This document shows positions 32,701 to 44,443 of a stretch of DNA of 64,000 bases, in pieces. The notes beneath the pieces were generated by a model, which did no database searches, had not been told where the DNA came from, and saw only the letters and a program-made list of their open reading frames with translations. The position numbers and the translations under genes were made by a program. Numbering within the stretch: the first letter of the stretch is position 1; every line of letters starts with the position of its first letter. The DNA is from Toxorhynchites rutilus septentrionalis (lineage: Eukaryota; Arthropoda; Insecta; Diptera; Culicidae), in assembly GCF_029784135.1 (NCBI RefSeq), contig NC_073744.1:80641935-80705934 (forward strand). Reading direction: 5' to 3'.

Positions 32701-33685
32701 GATCTATTTACTGTTATACGTAGATGATATCTTGGTGGCTTGTGCGCAGGAGGAGGAAATCATGAGCATCGAGAGAGCGTTGCAAGAGAAGATTCAGATC
32801 ACGAGGCTGGGCAACGTATCCTGTTTTCTGGGACTCCGAGTACGAAGGGACGAGAGTGGCTTTTACAGCGTCAGCCAGGAGAGTTTTATTAAGAAACTCG
32901 TTAAGCGTTACGGAAAGGAAGGAGTGAAGGGTTCCAAGTACCCAATGGATTCAGGTTATTTCAAGCTGACCAAGGACGCAAATAAGCTTAAGGACAACGA
33001 AGATTACCGCAGTCTTATCGGTTCCCTGTTATACCTCGCAACGAACAGTCGACCTGACATTGCGGCTTGCGTCGGAATTCTAAGCCGTAAGATCAGCTGT
33101 CCATCTGAGGTGGATTGGACCGAAAGTCAGCGGATCATACGCTACTTAGCGCATACTGTAGACTACAGGCTGAAGCTGGGGAACGTGAAGAAGAAGTTCG
33201 AGCTGGTCGGCTACTGCGACGCCGACTGGGCTGGTGATAGCAGTGATAGAAAGTCTTGCAGCGGCTATGTGTTCCGTATAGGAGGAGCCACCGTCAGCTG
33301 GGCTAGTAGGAAGCAGAGTTGCGTGACACTATCAACCATGGAGGCAGAGTACGTCGCTCTCTCCGAGCCTACACACGAAGTTGTATGGCTGCGGAAGTTG
33401 CTGAAGGAGCTCAACGAAGAACAGATGAAACCAACAGTGGTATTCGAAGACAATAGGAGCTGCCTCGACTTCGTTGCCCTCGATCAGCATAAGAAGAGAA
33501 CGAAGCATATAGATACGCGGTACCATTATACCCGCGAGGTCGCGGCATCTGGTGCCATCGAGTTGAGATATTGTCCGTCGGAAGAAATGGTGGCGGATAT
33601 CTTAACGAAACCGCTAGGTGCTACAAAGGTTAAGCGATTTGTGATGGAGCTAGGTCTGGTAGACAAACCGGAAGAAGATGTTTAA
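29723..33685 (+). pseudogene. Copia gag-pol polyprotein, open except for three stops
   Basis: One frame of 1321 codons encodes the whole polyprotein, made in the cytoplasm and matured by its own protease. Order: Gag (MAEQQRFSLPKLNNQNYQSW), zinc knuckle CFHCHKTGHFKRNC, protease VDSGASRHMTG, then integrase. The integrase has the HHCC finger HRRLGHRD...CRCC and DDE residues in HTDLSGPLP, QSDGGGEY and NGVAERKNR. Reverse transcriptase (KSAYLYG, YVDDILVA) and RNase H (DADWAGD, MEAEYVALSE) follow. In-frame stops: TAG 30872, TAA 31049, TAG 32348. The last replaces the Gln of the usual GFTQRFGFDY (CAG to TAG). A short in-frame loss sits in the integrase at GEAIRLPTK. No frameshifts. It cannot make full polyprotein, but the lesions are few. 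Confidence 0.92.
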
Positions 33686-33706
33686 AGCCGAATTCGCGAG
33701 GAGGAG

Positions 33707-33937
33707 TGTTGGCCGTACAGCCCTGTTTAGTACATAATGCGCGAATACGCCCTTTTGCGTTATCCATCATCTTCGCCATCATTAACCGAAAGTGACAGTT
33801 ATGTTTTGCCTTTTATTGTAACCACAAGTAGAGAAATAAACGCACATAGCATTACACGTTTTTCTCCGGTACGGTTTCTCTTCGCGTGTTATCCGATTCC
33901 CGTTAATTGTTCTGCTCTGCCCCCTCCTCCGCCAATA
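33707..33937 (+). repeat. 3' LTR of copia element
   Basis: 231 bp copy of the 5' LTR; ends CCGCCAATA just before the TACGT duplication. Confidence 0.92.
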
Positions 33938-34482
33938 TACGTAACGTTGGTTCTGCCTGCTTTCATCTGAATATCAATCTATCTCTGCCGTTTTGACTTC
34001 CAAATATGAACACAAGACATCTTCAAAAGAACACATTTTTCCTGTCAGTGAAACGCAAACCAGATGTCGGATTTACCCTGACTGAATGTGTCGGTTTACC
34101 CCGATAGGACTCGATATTTTAAAACAATGTTTTCGAGCATTAATAAGCAACAAAATCACCTACCGTCTCACAAAATACACTGAAAAATGATCTAAGATGA
34201 ATTAAGCTCACAAAAGTAACAAATTTCCCAAAACTTTCCGACTAAAACACTTAAATTCCACTAGCGAAATTTTACACGGACCGTCTCCTTTTTACTGACC
34301 TTTTATTCTGTTGTTTGTTTTGATAGCAAAACGACTTCCGCAACTGTATAGTGACTCGAAACGTAAGAAATGACAAGAGTGTACAGGAGACAACTGTAAA
34401 TTTACAAAAAAAATCTTCTAACTGGAAAAATCAGTCGCTGTCGGTTTTACCCGCAGTTGCGATTTCACCCTGATTTCCCCTA

Positions 34483-35259
34483 ATTTCATGAAAGATTAAG
34501 TCCACCACACACTGGAATGGACTCAGGTAGCAGTTTCACCGGATTTTTCGGTAATGTTACGCTACGAATGGTAGTGGATCGTTTTGGATCCAAGGTGCGA
34601 ATGCATGGGATAGCATCTTCGATTATTTTATCTCATCACAATTTATATAAAACACACTTACATCCAGTACGAAGACGTCTTCTAACTTCTTGCTGATTAT
34701 CGGTTAGAACAGTATTCCCAAAAAATCAACAATTTGTTGGTCCGAAAACGGTGGAAAGTTCTCCGGCTTTCTTCAAAACTTTCGGTTCTGCTACTTTTCA
34801 AAATTATTCTGCTACGGCAACGCGGGACGTGGCACTTCCACATTTTGCTGAAGTAAACAAAAACTGATCGGTATGAAATCGATAAAAAATCACATAAAAC
34901 CTTACCTGCAGTGAAAATGCAGTACACTATCGTGTTTATCGTGTGCTCGACTTGCGATTTTGTCACTTTTCATGATTTTTAGAACCTTTAAAATCAATAA
35001 ATATTGAAAAAACTTTAGAACTTCGAACAAATTGAGGATTTTTTATTACTAACTTCTTTGTGTATGTAACACATTCGCTCTCCGTGTTTATATACAGGCG
35101 ATTTTGATTACCTTCTATTCTACGTACTTTGAGCCTATTATGAGACTAAATGATACCAATACCAATACACAGAATGCACATGGTGCGCACCTACACAACG
35201 ATGAAAAGCTGTATTGGAACTTATTGAACACCCTGTAGTTGCCACAGTCTTATAAAAAG
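34483..35259. other. Unassigned stretch
   Basis: No supported gene or repeat. Confidence 0.35.
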
Positions 35260-35490
35260 TTAACACATTAGGACTGCACTTTTTGGGGCAAACTTGAACG
35301 CTTCATTTGTTCGGATCGTTTCCTTCGGCGTGGATGAGATGAAGGCGAGCCATCAGTAGGTCTTGTTAGATTCTTGGCACACCAAGGATTTTACCATCAA
35401 GTGTAGGAAACACGGATTATTTCGCGATCCATCCGCAATAGACGGATCGCGAAACACGAGAAATCTCGTGAGCGGCCCGCAAAGTGTTAA
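35260..35490. mobile_element. piggyBac-like MITE with internal hairpins
   Basis: TTAA at both ends (35260-35263, 35487-35490) with inverted starts TTAACACATTAGGACTGCAC and TTAACACTTTGCGGGCCGCT. Inside are an 11 bp perfect stem (TTTCGCGATCC / GGATCGCGAAA, about 35419-35455) and CACGAGAAATCTCGTG beside the right end. At 231 bp it is non-coding. TTAA targeting suggests mobilisation by a piggyBac-type transposase. Confidence 0.65.
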
Positions 35491-35940
35491 CGGGCAGTTG
35501 TAACTATATTGCCACCAATTTATTCAACTGTTTCATTGGTTTTTTTTCTCAAAGGTAAATATGTGTTCTTTTTCATGTAAGTCTGTGGAGTTGGAGTCGA
35601 TTCGTTGCCTAGTTTCCACGGACATAGGAAGCGAAGCATCTACAACAAATCTATATTTTTTATTTTTTCAATATACTTAGAGAGTGCGTTTATGAAAATT
35701 CAAGACTGATTTTTGTTTAGCAGGAGAGGTGATAGGTCGCGTTTGCTCTTCAGTGGCGTGCAAGTAAGAGGACCAACGCCTGAAAGTGTTGTACAGCAGC
35801 CTCGTTCACTTTGCTCGCCTCAGAACGCCAGTTTGTTTTAAACTGCCTTCCGCTTTCGCTTCTACCGCTTTGCGTTTTTTTTCAAATTCTGCGTCAAAAT
35901 CAGAGGAATTGTGCTGTACGCATACGCCTACAAAATGTGG
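35491..35940. other. Unassigned stretch
   Basis: No gene supported. The last part (GGGTGTTAAATGCACAC) leads into the histone-associated repeat. Confidence 0.35.
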
Positions 35941-35962
35941 GGTGTTAAATGCACACTAAAAA

Positions 35963-36039
35963 GACGGGTGGGTAATGTCGGGGACATAACCGGAGTGACG
36001 TAGGACTATACAAAGGGGACAGCTTTTTCAAAATATATA
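35963..36039. repeat. Histone-associated repeat, left part, interrupted by mariner
   Basis: AAGACGGGTGGGTAATGTCG and the following GACATAACCGGAGTGACGTA match 46545-46615 nearly base for base. The repeat resumes at 37258 after the mariner and continues to about 37398. Confidence 0.7.
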
Positions 36040-37255
36040 TTAGGCTGTCAAAAAAGTCCTGCGGTATTTCCGCGAGGTGTCGTTGTAAGCGCGTAGTTCT
36101 AGTTGTATTCATTGTATCGAGTCATACTATAGCTTGTTGGGAATTTTTGCGCGCTATAATATAGTCCTTGACTGTGTTTTGTTTGGTTAAGTCGTTTGTG
36201 AGTTATAGTGTCGCAAATATGGAGCAAAATAAAGAGAAAATCCGACATATTTTACAGTACTACTATGACAAAGGCAAAAATGCATCTCAAGCTGCCAATA
36301 AAATTTGTGCAGTTTATGGACCCGATACAGTTTCCATTTCCACCGCACAACGATGGTTTCAACGTTTTCGTTCTGGTGTAGAGGTCGTCGAAGATGCGCC
36401 ACGCTCCGGAAGGCCTGTCGTCGAAAATTGCGACAAAATCGCTGAATTAGCCGAGAAAGACCAGCATAGTAGCAGCCGTAGCATCGGTCAAGAGCTACGA
36501 AGAAGCTTGGATTCACAAAGAAGCTCGATGTATGGGTGCCACACACGTTGACGCAAAAAACATCTTTGACCGTATCGACGCATGTGAATCGCTGCTGAAT
36601 CGCAACAAAATCGACCCGTTTCTGAAGCGGATGGTGACTGGCGATGAAAAGTGGGTCACTTACGACAACGTGAAGCGCAAACGGTCGTGGTCGAAGCCCG
36701 CTGAAGCGGCTCAGACGGTGGCCAAGCCCTCATTAACGGCCAGCTAGGTTCTGCTGTGTGTTTGGTGGGATTGTCAAGGAATAATCTATTATGAGCTGCT
36801 TCCCTATGGCCAAACGCTCAATTCGGACCTCTACTGCCAACAACTGGACCGCTTGAAGGTAGCACTCATGAAGAAGAGGCCATCTTTGATAAACAGAGGC
36901 CGCATTGTCTTCCATCAGGACAACGCCAGGGAAGGAGGGAGGATGGGAGGTTCTTTTGCATCCGCCGTATAGTCCGGACCTTGCACCAAGTGACTACCAC
37001 CTGTTTTTGTCCATGGCGAACGCGCTAGGTAGTCAGAAGTTAGCCACAAAAGAGGCCTGTGAAAATTGGCTATCCGGGTTTTTTGCCAATAAGGAAGCGA
37101 GCTTCTATAACAGGGGTATAATGAAGTTGGCATCTCGTTGGGAACAAGTCATCGAACAAAACGGCGCATATTTGACTTCAAACAGATGATTGTAACTAAT
37201 TTTATGAACAAATAAAAATTCAAAAAAATACCGCAGGACTTTTTTGACAACCTAA
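36040..37255 (+). mobile_element. mariner (DD34D type) element, 1216 bp
   Basis: Inverted ends TTAGG(C/T)TGTCAAAAAAGTCCTGCGGTATTT (30 bp, one mismatch), TA at 36038-36039 and 37256-37257. The flanks are contiguous in the paralogue at 46541-46760, which lacks the element. Confidence 0.9.
36219..37189 (+). pseudogene. mariner transposase (broken)
   Basis: Starts MEQNKEKIRHILQYYYDKGK. The N-terminal paired-type DNA-binding region is present (GPDTVSISTAQRWFQRFRSG, then DAPRSGRP). A deletion after SIGQEL removes roughly 15 residues and shifts the frame. The catalytic core follows in pieces: first Asp in TGDEKWVTYD, second in VFHQDNA, third in YSPDLAPSDYHLF. Between the second and third Asp a further deletion at about 36930 has removed part of the spacing and shifted the frame, so DD34D geometry is lost. 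A stop (TAG, about 36745) interrupts the region after VAKPSLTAS. The end reads EQVIEQNGAYLTSNR. Inactive. Confidence 0.88.
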
Positions 37256-37257
37256 TA

Positions 37258-37398
37258 TTTAAAATGTATTGTTTTATTTTCTTCTCTTACGTGAATACAT
37301 ACCTATCTACCTGAATTATGGATTAGTTTACTGGTTACTCTTTATGAACATGTTAAGAGTTCTGAAAAGAACCTTTGGTGTTGTGTTTTTGCGTTTTT
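37258..37398. repeat. Histone-associated repeat, right part
   Basis: Continues the unit split by the mariner; matches 46625-46757 (TTGTTTTATTTTCTTCTC through CCTTTGGTGTTGTGTTTTTG), after which homology stops. Confidence 0.7.
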
Positions 37399-37435
37399 TT
37401 ACAAACTGTGACATTGGCACAAATTTTGTTTTGTG

Positions 37436-37945
37436 TGTTACTTGGATAATATTCACCACAAATAATGCTATAAAATATCCACCTATCGCGCCAAAGCGTA
37501 TTTCCGGAGGCCGTCATGCATAAAATGACCATGACCCAACTGGGGTCAATCATCGATTAGCGTCCAAGCCATTAAGACGTTTTTCTGCAGATGTTCAAAA
37601 CTTTGATCACAACTGAAGGTTGTGTCAGCTAATAATCGACGGGCTGAAGATTGTCCCAGGAACATCAATTCGACGAGCTGAAGGTGGTGCCAGTGGAATA
37701 CAATAAGAGCAAGGTACTGAAGATTGTGCCATTGTGCATCCGTACTGAAGGTGGTACCAGTCAACCAGATATCAAATCTGCAACGCAGCTGCAGACAAGG
37801 CCGAGCGACGCGAGCTGGTGGACAATTCCGGTACACAAATTTATTAAATAAAATAAAGAGGTTAGTTCACAAAAAAGTTCTTACAATTTGTTCTATGTTG
37901 AAACTCCCACATCCGAAAACGACCCGCAAAGAAGAGTCGGTAACA
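37436..37945 (+). repeat. 5' LTR of gypsy element with five internal CTGAAG repeats
   Basis: The LTR contains five copies of a ~17 bp word, CTGAAGGTGGTGCCAG-like, starting at 37613, 37644, 37678, 37717 and 37745. An AATAAAATAAAG near 37845 could be a polyadenylation signal. Confidence 0.88.
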
Positions 37946-37950
37946 GAAAT

Positions 37951-37963
37951 TGGCGCCCAACGT
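37951..37963 (+). promoter_or_regulatory. Primer binding site (Lys-tRNA type)
   Basis: TGGCGCCCAACGT begins five bases after the LTR end; the TGGCGCCCAAC core is the lysine-tRNA type known from gypsy elements. Confidence 0.75.
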
Positions 37964-38304
37964 AAAAGTAAAAAAAAAAAAAATACTTTGCAATTTTTTT
38001 TTCTCATACGGATGTGGGTGGTTCCAACCAGAAAATTCAGAAAATCTCAACTAAAAACATTGTTGCAGCATAGTGAAATTCGTAAAAAAAACGCGTATGT
38101 TAATTCGCTATTGAAAGTGTGAAACAATAGCATCCTATTAAGGACCCCTATTGTAGGAATAGGTATTGTGATCTCTATAGTGTCTTTTCATAACACGGAC
38201 AATAGAATATCCTTAGATTCTTAGATTGGTGTGATAATACAGAGGTGTAATAAAACAACAGTACAATTATTTTCGAATTTAGTTCGCGGTAATCGGAATT
38301 CACA

Positions 38305-40383
38305 ATGACTAAAACATTATTATCTACATTTAATGAGATGTATTACTCTATGCGAGTAGATCATTTAACAGAGGATGAATTAGATTTCGAACTTGAATCG
38401 CGTAGCGTATCACTCGATAAATTTAAAGATAATGATCCTCAGTGTACGCAAAGAAAACGGCGGTTGCGAAATTTGATGAAAGCTGAAAGAAGAGGGAAAA
38501 AAGATATGGTTAGAACATTACGCGTTGATGCTGTAGAAGATGGGAACTTATGTGCCTCTAAGTTATTGGCAATCAAAGAAGACCTTAGATATCGAGTACC
38601 GAACAAACTTATTTTCAAATCTAGATTGCTCCATTTGGTTAATCGCCTTCAGCTGTTAATGAAATACACAGCTGGAGAGCCAAATGTTCATGTAAGTAAT
38701 TTGCTTCAAGACGCAGTTTCGTATTACGAATCAATATTTGACGGTTTAATTCAAGAAGAAACCGAAACAGAGGAAGATGAAGTTGTTGATCAAAGTACGG
38801 TGCAATCAAATGTTCAATTACATGAACCTAGTAACAATAATTTACAAGAAATGCCGAGTGTTGCATTCCAATCACATATTAGTCAGAATGTTGTCGAAAA
38901 ATCAAAAAGTGAAACATCAGTGGAAATGATATCTTACTTGAATAAAATGACGAGTGAATTACGTTTTATGCGGTTTGAAATAGAAGAGTTTCGTAGATCC
39001 GATTGTGCTAACACGAATGCACTGATAGAATCGATACAGAACACGTTATCTGTTGGGGAAGAAGTCAAAAAGATGTCTGGTAGTTCTAAGGAAGCAATAC
39101 CACCTTCGATTCCGTCAAGTGTGGGATTGAACTCGTTGAGAAGCCATGCCACGTTCACTACACCTAGTCCTCTACACAATACTTCTCGATTATCCACTGA
39201 AACAAATAATATCTCTTCATCTATACTGAATCCTAGATTGCTTATAAACAACAATAGTTGTTCCGCACTGGCTTCGGACAATGACAATGTACATATACCG
39301 TCGTCCGTCGGTGAACCAGGAAATACCTTTCCCATAGAACCATTTCAAAATCGTCGTCCACAACGTGTGGCTGACTGGAAGATCCTGAAATACGCAGGAG
39401 AAGACCAAGGGTTAGCGTTGAATGAGTTTCTAGACAGTGTATATCATTATGCTCTATCAGAACGCATAACTCAGGAAGAATTATTTCACTCAGCAATGCA
39501 TCTGTTCCAAGGAACTGCATTAAATTGGTACCTTTCGATGAGGGCCGAAAATAGACTAGTAAATTGGAATCATTTAGTATGTGAGTTGAAAGATAATTTT
39601 GTGCACCCAGAGTTAGACGCTACGCTGAAGATGAAGATAGCTTCTCGGCGACAGCAGAAAAACGAAAGTTTTCAAGAATATTTCCTTGATATGGAAAAGT
39701 TATTCCGAGCATTGAATATCCCATTACCTCCTGAAGAGAAGTTAGGATATTTGAAACGGAACATTAGATCCGATTATAAGCAAATAATGATGTTTAAAGC
39801 GGTGGATAGCTTGGCGGACTTACTTTCCATAGGTAAAGCAATTGACGCATCTAAAGTTCCAATATTTACTCGTGTATTTGGAAATACCCGCGAGGTGAAT
39901 GCCATAAATCAAAGTCACAAATTGGTTCCTAATACTGTGGATCAATTTCCCAGTTCAAACACAGATTATAACAAAAATCACTTGAAAAACAACAAACCAA
40001 AAATGTTTTGGAATCGTGAACAAGATTCTTCTCGAAAATTTGTTTCAAATTCGAGTCCGAACAATAAGAACAATCAATCTGCTTCCTCAATAAACTCACA
40101 CGCTCAAAAGGAAAATCGAAAATTATTACAAACTAATGTGAATAAAAATACATAAAATTCCTTACCCAAGACATCGAATGACAAAACGATTATTTCACTA
40201 GAATATCTAGTGGCCAACCATTGTCCTCCGGCCTATGACAGTTGTTACAACTGTGGTTCAAGAGGTCATAATCATCCAGAGTGTCCAAAGCCTGGTCGTG
40301 TGTTCTGCGAAATATGCGGATTCAAAGGTTTCCATACAGATCGCTGTTCTTACTGTTTAAAAAACGGTATTCGTACCGCATAA
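38305..40383 (+). pseudogene. Gypsy gag with internal stop before two zinc knuckles
   Basis: Gag builds the cytoplasmic particle and binds RNA. ATG 38305 opens a 616-residue frame to TAA 40153. Residues 1-150 are charged and helical, 150-330 are Ser/Asn-rich. About 340-530 form the retrotransposon Gag domain (ADWKILKYAGEDQGLALNEF, LFQGTALNWYLSM, then FQEYFLDMEKLFRALNI). Past the TAA the same frame continues to two CCHC knuckles, CYNCGSRGHNHPEC and CEICGFKGFHTDRC, and ends at TAA 40381. Since knuckles belong to Gag, the 40153 stop is probably a lesion that truncates nucleocapsid, although programmed readthrough cannot be excluded. Confidence 0.82.
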
Positions 40384-40479
40384 AATCGCCGGCGGTACTT
40401 TCAAGCGGCGTTTTCCTTCAAAATGTAGATCATATTTCAGCATTTTATCGCCCAGCTATGTATTACGATTTCTTTCATT

Positions 40480-43400
40480 TTCGTCGCCGATCAATTTGAT
40501 AATCGTCCTTTCATCGAACCTGAAATTTTTGGAATCAAAATAATAGCTTTGCTGGATAGTGGAAGTAATTCCACCTTAATGAGTTCACAATTTTTTCGGA
40601 AGTTGAAGTTGCGATACCACGGGAAGGTTCCAACAACAGTTGTATTAAAGGCAGCAAATGGAAAACAGCTAAAAGTAATCGGTCAGATTGATTTACCGTA
40701 TACTTTCAATAATGTTACAAAAATAATTCCGACATTGATAGTAGATGACATGATAATAAAATGCATATGTGGAATGGATTTTTGGTCTAAGTTTGGCATC
40801 GTACCAGAAATCCAAAATTGTGTAATCATGTCACACGAAGATTCCACTTCACCGGAAAACTCAGATGAATCCATTATGAGTGAACAACAAATGAGAGATA
40901 TTCAAAATGTGAAAAAGCTATTTAAAGATGTCATCGCGGGAGCTTTGGAATGTACAACATTAACCGAGCACCGCATAACAATCAAAGAAGAGGATAGGAA
41001 TAAAACTCCTGTTTGTAAGTATCCATATCCCATGAATCCCGCAAAACTAAAGAAAGTGTGGGAAGAAATAGACAGACTTCTAGAATCAGAGATTATTGAA
41101 GAATCGGATTCTGATTGGTCCCTGAATATCGTAGCCGTTAACAAACCAGATAGTTCTGTTCGACTATGTCTTGATGCCCGACCTCTCAATGAGCGGACAG
41201 TAAGGGATGCTTATCCCCTACCACACCCTGGTAGAATCCTTGGTAGTCTACCGAAAGCGAATTTTCTTTCTACAATCGATTTGAAGGAAGCTTTCCTCCA
41301 AATTTCGCTAGCCAACGAGTGTCGCAAATATACTGCGTTCAGCATTCCTGGAAAAGGAATGTACCAGTTTACGAGACTTCCTTATGGGCTGATAAATAGT
41401 CCAGCTACTCACACTAGACTAATGGACAGTGTTCTCGGAAAAGGAAAATATGAACCGAATGTCTTCGTCTACCTCGACGATATTATCGTGGTGACGGAGA
41501 CATTCGATGAGCATATTCGTCTGCTTCGAGAGGTTGCTTCTCGTCTCACCAAAGCTAATCTAACTGTCAATTTAAAAAAATGCAGATTTGGTGTACCAGA
41601 ACTCAGCTTCTTAGGATATCATTTAACCTGCGAAGGATTGAAAATTAACCCCGAGAAGGTGCGACCCATCCTTGAATTTCAAAAGCCAGTTAGCTTAACC
41701 AAATTGAGGCGCTTTCTTGGCATGTCAAATTATTATAGGCGATTCATTCCGTTTTTCAGTCAGATAAGTGCACCTTTAACTGAGATGCTAAAAACCAAGA
41801 GCAAAACCCTAGTTTGGTCTCCTGCTGCCGAACACTCGTTCCTTACCTTAAAGGAAAAACTGGTCACTCCTCCAATACTTGCACCACCTGATTTCAATAG
41901 GGAATTTATCCTGCAAACAGACGCCAGCGATACTGCCGTGGCGGCGGTTCTTACCCAAGAATTTGACGACGGAGAGAGAGTAATAGAATATTACTCACAT
42001 AAACTAACCAGTCCACAACGTAATTACCACGCCACTGAGAAGGAAGGTTTGGCGGTAATTTTGGCTATAGAACATTTTAGAGGTTACCTTGAAGGTTACC
42101 ACTTCAAACTTATTACTGACAATTCCGCGATTACGTGGATCCAAAAATCCAAATGGAAGATTGGATCACGTTTAAGTCGATGGAGTTTAGATCTACAGAC
42201 ATACAATATGACCATCATCCATCGGAAGGGTTCTGAGAATGTTGTCCCAGATGCTCTCTCGCGTGATGTGTCCACCATTTCAGCCGAATCTGAATCCGAC
42301 ATATATAACCTCCTCAAAAATAAGGTCCGAAATAAGCCTGAGGATTACGCGGATTTTAAAATTTGTGAGAACAAGCTATACAAATATGTTTCCAGTCCAG
42401 ATTCAATAGGCGATTATCGATTCCAGTGGAAATTAGTTCCAACACCAGAGTGTCGGGAAGGAATCATAATTGAAACTCACGAATCACTGCTACACGCCGG
42501 ATTCGAGAAAACGTTACATCATATAAAGCTTCGCTACTATTGGCCGAAAATGGCAGGCGCTGTTAAAATTACTGTCCAAAATTGTGAAAAATGTAAGAGA
42601 TCAAACATCCCTCAAGAGCTGCAACGCCGGAAATGGGTAAAATGCTACAAGCTAGAAACCCTTGGCGAATGATTTCCATAGACTTTATTGGTCCTTTGCC
42701 CCGCAGCAAAAGCGGAAACCAATATTTGTTTGTGGTACTAGACGTATTCAGTAAGTGGGTGATGCTCCACCCTGTTCGGAAGATACAAAGTAACCAAGTA
42801 TGTTCAATACTACGTAACTACTGGTTCGCTAGAAATGGTATTCCTGAAGTGTTATTGAGTGATAATGCTTCGACATTCACATCGAGGGAGTTTAAGAGCT
42901 TCCTCGATGAATTTAATGTGAAACATTGGCTTAGATCAAAATACCATTCCCAGGCGAATCCTGTAGAACGAGTGAACCGGTCAATAAATGTCGCTATTTG
43001 AGCATACGTAAAAGACGATCAACGTACCTGGGACGTGAGAATATCCGACGTTGAACGGATCTTAAATATCACACAACATTCCTCAACTGGGTTCTCACCG
43101 TATTTTATAATTCATGGACAAGAAATGGCCATGTCAGGTATTGACTTTGTTAACCCTTGTTCGAGCGATAGTCCTGAGGAAAACCTACAAAACAGACAAC
43201 TTAAATTAAAACGAATTCAAGATATCGTCACTAAAAACCTAGAAAAATCGTATGATGCTTCGAAACAGCGTTATAATTTGAGGTATCGAACATTTTCGAA
43301 ACCATTCAACGAAGGGCAGTTAGTATACCGCCGTAATAAAAAATTATCCAGTGCATTAGATTGTTATAATTCCAAATTAGGCCGACAGTATTTGCCATGT

Positions 43401-43496
43401 TATATCCTGAAGAAGCATGGCAGCTCCTCATATGAGCTTGCAGACTTTTCTGGCAAGAATTTGGGAATTCGGCCAGCAAATATATTGAAATCATAG
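40480..43496 (+). pseudogene. Gypsy pol: protease, RT, RNase H, integrase
   Basis: Pol matures, copies and integrates the element. Same frame as gag: aspartic protease LLDSGSNSTLMS (about 40545), reverse transcriptase (LCLDARPLNERTVRDAYPLP, FLSTIDLKEAFLQI, YLDDIIVV), RNase H (LQTDASDTAVAAVL, YHATEKEG, LITDNSAITW) and the integrase HHCC finger (HESLLHAGF, CEKCKRSN). A small indel near 42628 moves to another frame for the integrase core: SIDFIGPLP, LLSDNASTFTS and NPVERVNR supply D, D, E. A TGA at 42999 follows INVAI, probably from CGA. The frame then runs to 43496 through a C-terminal part (NLRYRTFSKPF, LGIRPANILKS). Two lesions inactivate it; every domain is recognisable. Confidence 0.88.
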
Positions 43497-44443
43497 CCGC
43501 ATAGATGATAGTCCTCCATTCGTCCATTGTGAACATTATATTTTACCTGGAATGAAATACACGTTCTATAATCAAGAATATATTTTGAAATTCAGTTCGA
43601 AAGTTATATATTAGTATTCAATATATACTTACTATGTAACTTACCAGTTTAAAGATTAGAATATCTTCAGAATTCAGCGAAATGAACTTCGGTTTCAGAA
43701 GCTTTCGCGTTGGCGCCGTTGTAAGGAGCAGATAAGCGTACCGTACTCACTCGAATGATGAAACAATGGTCATTGTTTTAGTAGCATCGTTGTTTCACAG
43801 AGTAGTACTCAGGGGTGCTTTTTTTGACCTTGACTGTAGTAGTATGACAGTCATGGTAGTTCGAACTTTTCTTTTGTCAGCTATTAGCGAAGTGCTACAT
43901 ACTGCTAGACAGTTACGGAATTTTTCCTTATCTTCAACTCTTCAATCGCTGAAGAGAATGAAGGATAATAGGAACGATTGAATTTTAGTTCAGGAGTCAC
44001 CAAATTGTGCATCGAGGATGATTAGGGTGTTTTTGGAGTCGATATGATTGCGGTCTTGTAAGAAGTGTGAGTGTAGGTTCAGTTGGGGATTACGTCCAAA
44101 GAAATGATAATGGCATGCATGTTTGAGAGAGCGTTTGAGGTTTGACCAGTGTTCGAGTTGCATGATTGTTGTTAGACGTATCCAAGGAATAGTAAAAAGC
44201 CGGGCCACTAGTTTGATGATAACTGTAACGGATAGCGATATAAATAAGTTAGGATGAAGACTCTGTGAAATGAAAAGACACTATGGGCTGAGGAATCATA
44301 TATGCGAACGGCGTGTATGCCTGACACATGATTATTATTGCGAAAACCGAATTATTCGTAATATGAGATTTCTGAATTTCTTGTTGGAATTAAATGTTTG
44401 ACGAACAAATAATAAAGAAAAAAAATGTGAAATGTGTTTTGTG
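43497..44443. other. Gypsy element non-coding 3' region
   Basis: About 950 bp between pol and the 3' LTR. No env-like frame; a purine tract AATAAAGAAAAAAAA (44410-44424) lies about 20 bp before the LTR and may be the polypurine tract. Confidence 0.6.

Larger units (their letters stand above)
29351..33937 (+). mobile_element. Complete Ty1/copia LTR retrotransposon
   Basis: The 4587 bp element has 231 bp LTRs (29351-29581 and 33707-33937) and a 5 bp target duplication TACGT (29346-29350, 33938-33942). It has an initiator-Met half-tRNA primer site, one gag-pol frame, and a purine run (GCGAGGAGGAG) just before the 3' LTR. The LTRs differ at four positions, so insertion is recent. It resembles mosquito copia elements (Mosqcopia type, by recall). 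It inserted into a MITE. Confidence 0.92.
28759..34480. mobile_element. TA-flanked MITE (type A relative) split by the copia element
   Basis: Ends read GGGGAAATCAGGGTAAAACA and, reverse complemented, GGGGAAATCAGGGTGAAATC, with TA at 28757-28758 and 34481-34482. The TIR resembles A1/A2 (GGGGAAA...). Without the copia element and its duplicated site the MITE is about 1.13 kb. Internal words such as GGGGTAGAACCGAT and CGGTTTACCCCGAT are inverted relatives of the ends. Confidence 0.65.
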
